A stretch of DNA of 6,803 bases, from contig CAMAJC010000108.1 in NCBI GenBank assembly GCA_945835425.1, positions 1-6,803 on the forward strand. Direction: 5' to 3'. The notes under the pieces are model-generated. The model saw only the letters and a program-made list of their open reading frames with translations. It had not been told where the DNA came from and searched no databases. Shown here in pieces: positions 5,601-6,803 of the stretch. Each line of letters starts with the position of its first letter. Position 1 is the stretch's first letter. Position numbers and translations under genes: made by a program. Origin of the DNA: an uncultured Clostridia bacterium (GTDB taxonomy: Bacteria > Bacillota > Clostridia > Oscillospirales > Ruminococcaceae).

Positions 5601-6482
5601 TTATATCTGTTTCTCTGTCCAGAGCGCTGTTGCGCCGCAGGGCAGAACCAGTCCGCTTTCTTTGACCGGCAGGCCGATTTCATCCGCAATGATATAGCCG
5701 TCATGCTCCTGCCCGATGGTCGTGCCCAGCAGATAGGCCATGACCGAAGCAGGCAGGCCCGTATTATAGGAATTCAGCGCCATGAACAGCGGCTGATCGG
5801 ACAAAACGCCGCAGCAGAGCTTTACAAGGTCGTAAACCTTCTCTTCCAGCTGCCATACTTCCCCACCAGGCCCGCGCCCATAAGAAGGCGGGTCCATAAT
5901 GATGGCGTCATAGCGGTGCCCGCGCCGGATTTCCCGCAGGACGAATTTCTCGCAGTCGTCGACAATCCAGCGCACCGGTTTGCCGGTGAGGTTGGAGAGC
6001 GCTGCGTTTTCTTTCGCCCACTGGACCATGCCCTTGGAGGCGTCGACATGGCAGACGCTCGCTCCTGCCGCCAGACAGGCCAGCGTCGCACCGCCTGTAT
6101 AGGCAAACAGGTTTAAAACCGAGACCGGCCGTCCTGCTTCCTGAATCAGCTTTGTAAACAAATCCCAGTTGACCGCCTGCTCCGGAAACAGGCCGGTGTG
6201 CTTAAAGCCGGTCGGCGAGATTTTAAAGGTCAGTTCCCCATAAGATACCTGCCAGCTCTGGGGCAGCTTATGGACATATTCCCAGTGACCGCCGCCTGTA
6301 CGGGAGCGATGATAATGGGCGTCTGCCCGCCGCCAGGCAGGGCTTGTCCGCTCGGTCTTCCAGATGATCTGGGGATCGGGACGGATCAGGGTGATATTTT
6401 TCCATCGTTCCAGCTTTTCGCCGGAAGAGGTGTCGATCAGTTCATAATCGAGCCAGTTGGATGCTGCTTTCATCTGCTGCAC
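5601..6482 (-). CDS. Class I SAM-dependent methyltransferase, RlmI/RlmK-like (substrate unknown)
   Basis: A 293-residue Rossmann-fold methyltransferase resembling the catalytic half of the COG1092 / Methyltrans_SAM group, which includes 23S rRNA methyltransferases RlmI and RlmK. Visible motifs: KHTGLFPEQ (about 94-102), the SAM-binding motif I VLNLFAYTGGATLA (122-135), the acidic ribose-binding end of strand 2 in HVDASKG (145-151), DDCEKFV (175-181) and motif IV MDPPSYGRG (196-204). Full RlmI is near 396 residues with an N-terminal PUA domain; there is no room for one here, so the ~90-residue N-terminal part (WLDYELIDTSSGEKLERW onward) is different. Target and position of methylation cannot be read from sequence; RNA is the best guess. 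The GTG start at 6482 sits 4 nt after AAAGGA; an ATG at 6473 lies 13 nt after it, so the start is uncertain by three codons. ecfA1 follows after 32 nt. Confidence 0.86.
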   Translation of the reverse strand: MQQMKAASNWLDYELIDTSSGEKLERWKNITLIRPDPQIIWKTERTSPAWRRADAHYHRSRTGGGHWEYVHKLPQSWQVSYGELTFKISPTGFKHTGLFPEQAVNWDLFTKLIQEAGRPVSVLNLFAYTGGATLACLAAGASVCHVDASKGMVQWAKENAALSNLTGKPVRWIVDDCEKFVLREIRRGHRYDAIIMDPPSYGRGPGGEVWQLEEKVYDLVKLCCGVLSDQPLFMALNSYNTGLPASVMAYLLGTTIGQEHDGYIIADEIGLPVKESGLVLPCGATALWTEKQI

Positions 6483-6568
6483 TCATTCCTTTATTTTTAT
6501 TTCTATGGAAGCTCTAATTTATTCGACTCCCTGCTTTTTCGGAGACGTGTTCATGAGGCTTTTGATAT

Positions 6569-6803
6569 TTATTTCGTAGGCAAAAACTGCTGGCCGTTCC
6601 GCGCGATGCCGAGATGCTGGTAAGCGCGTTCGGTGACGCAGCGGCCGCGGGGTGTCCGGCTGAGGAACCCAAGCTGCATCAGATAGGGCTCATACACATC
6701 TTCAATGGTAACAGCCTCTTCCCCGAGGAGCGCCGCCAGCGTGTCCAGGCCCACCGGCCCGCCGTTATAGGTTTCGATGATCGCCTGCAGCATCCGCCGG
6801 TCA
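6569..6803 (-). CDS. ruvB: Holliday junction branch migration ATPase RuvB, C-terminal fragment (5' end outside window)
   Basis: RuvB is the hexameric AAA+ motor that, with RuvA, drives branch migration of Holliday junctions in recombinational repair. Only the last 78 residues are in the window; the frame is open to the right edge (it begins with Asp-Arg-Arg-Met) and ends at a TAA. They cover the C-terminal winged-helix DNA-binding domain: the family pattern YNGGPVGLDTLAALLGEE, then TIEDVYEPYLMQLGFLSRTPRGR, with the basic TPRGR turn that contacts DNA in RuvB, and the closing AYQHLGI. About ten extra residues follow that point (ending FLPTK), a normal variable tail. The Walker motifs and sensor regions should lie upstream outside the window, so their integrity cannot be judged. 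The next gene starts 86 nt downstream; I see no convincing terminator between them. Confidence 0.94.
   Translation of the reverse strand, partial: DRRMLQAIIETYNGGPVGLDTLAALLGEEAVTIEDVYEPYLMQLGFLSRTPRGRCVTERAYQHLGIARNGQQFLPTK

Noticed and set aside
4657..5697. Plus-strand open frame of 346 codons opposite ecfA1
   Set aside because: It lies entirely opposite a fully intact, highly conserved ABC ATPase, and its translation matches no family I know.
6483..6568. Promoter or terminator between ruvB and the methyltransferase gene
   Set aside because: The AT-rich gap shows no paired -35/-10 hexamers and only a 4-bp stem (CTCC/GGAG) without a T run. An 11-codon open frame there has no ribosome binding site.
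1..6803. CRISPR array, insertion sequence, tRNA or rRNA, prophage or defence system
   Set aside because: No spaced direct repeats, transposase or integrase motifs, tRNA-like cloverleaf or phage genes were seen on either strand; the window is almost wholly occupied by housekeeping-type genes.

Overview
The window is a compact, fully co-oriented gene block from a low-to-mid GC Gram-positive anaerobe, most likely a clostridium (Eubacteriales, perhaps the Oscillospiraceae/Ruminococcaceae side). The basis is the ecfA1-ecfA2-ecfT-truA order typical of Firmicutes, strong AGGAGG-type ribosome binding sites, GTG and TTG starts, and a DUF5711-like membrane protein of the kind known mainly from Clostridia. 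The lineage is an inference, not a measurement. Every credible gene is on the minus strand, so transcription runs from the right edge to the left.

Layout in the direction of transcription: the C-terminal end of ruvB (right edge, truncated by the window); an 86-nt gap; a class I SAM-dependent methyltransferase of the RlmI/RlmK-like group; 32 nt; ecfA1; 39 nt; ecfA2 (TTG start); an 8-nt overlap; ecfT; 11 nt; truA (GTG start); a 32-nt overlap; a membrane-anchored beta-propeller-like protein (DUF5711-like); 47 nt containing a hairpin; cvpA-family membrane protein; then about 195 nt with no convincing gene. No gap is long enough to need its own promoter, and two junctions overlap, so the block from the methyltransferase to cvpA may well be one operon. 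No promoter for it is evident in the window.

Functionally, EcfA1, EcfA2 and EcfT are the shared energising module of a group II energy-coupling-factor transporter. It drives uptake of vitamins, metals or other micronutrients through substrate-binding S components that must be encoded elsewhere. TruA makes pseudouridines in the tRNA anticodon arm, and RuvB is the Holliday-junction branch-migration motor. The two last genes encode membrane proteins of unknown or poorly defined role.

I do not see a clearly new system. The items most worth a second look are the DUF5711-like/CvpA membrane pair behind the ecf-truA block, the overlapping inverted repeats between those two genes, the placement of ecf-truA away from its usual ribosomal-protein neighbours, and a structured but gene-free stretch at the left edge. 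Several start sites differ from the longest open frames (ecfT, truA and cvpA are shortened on ribosome-binding-site evidence).
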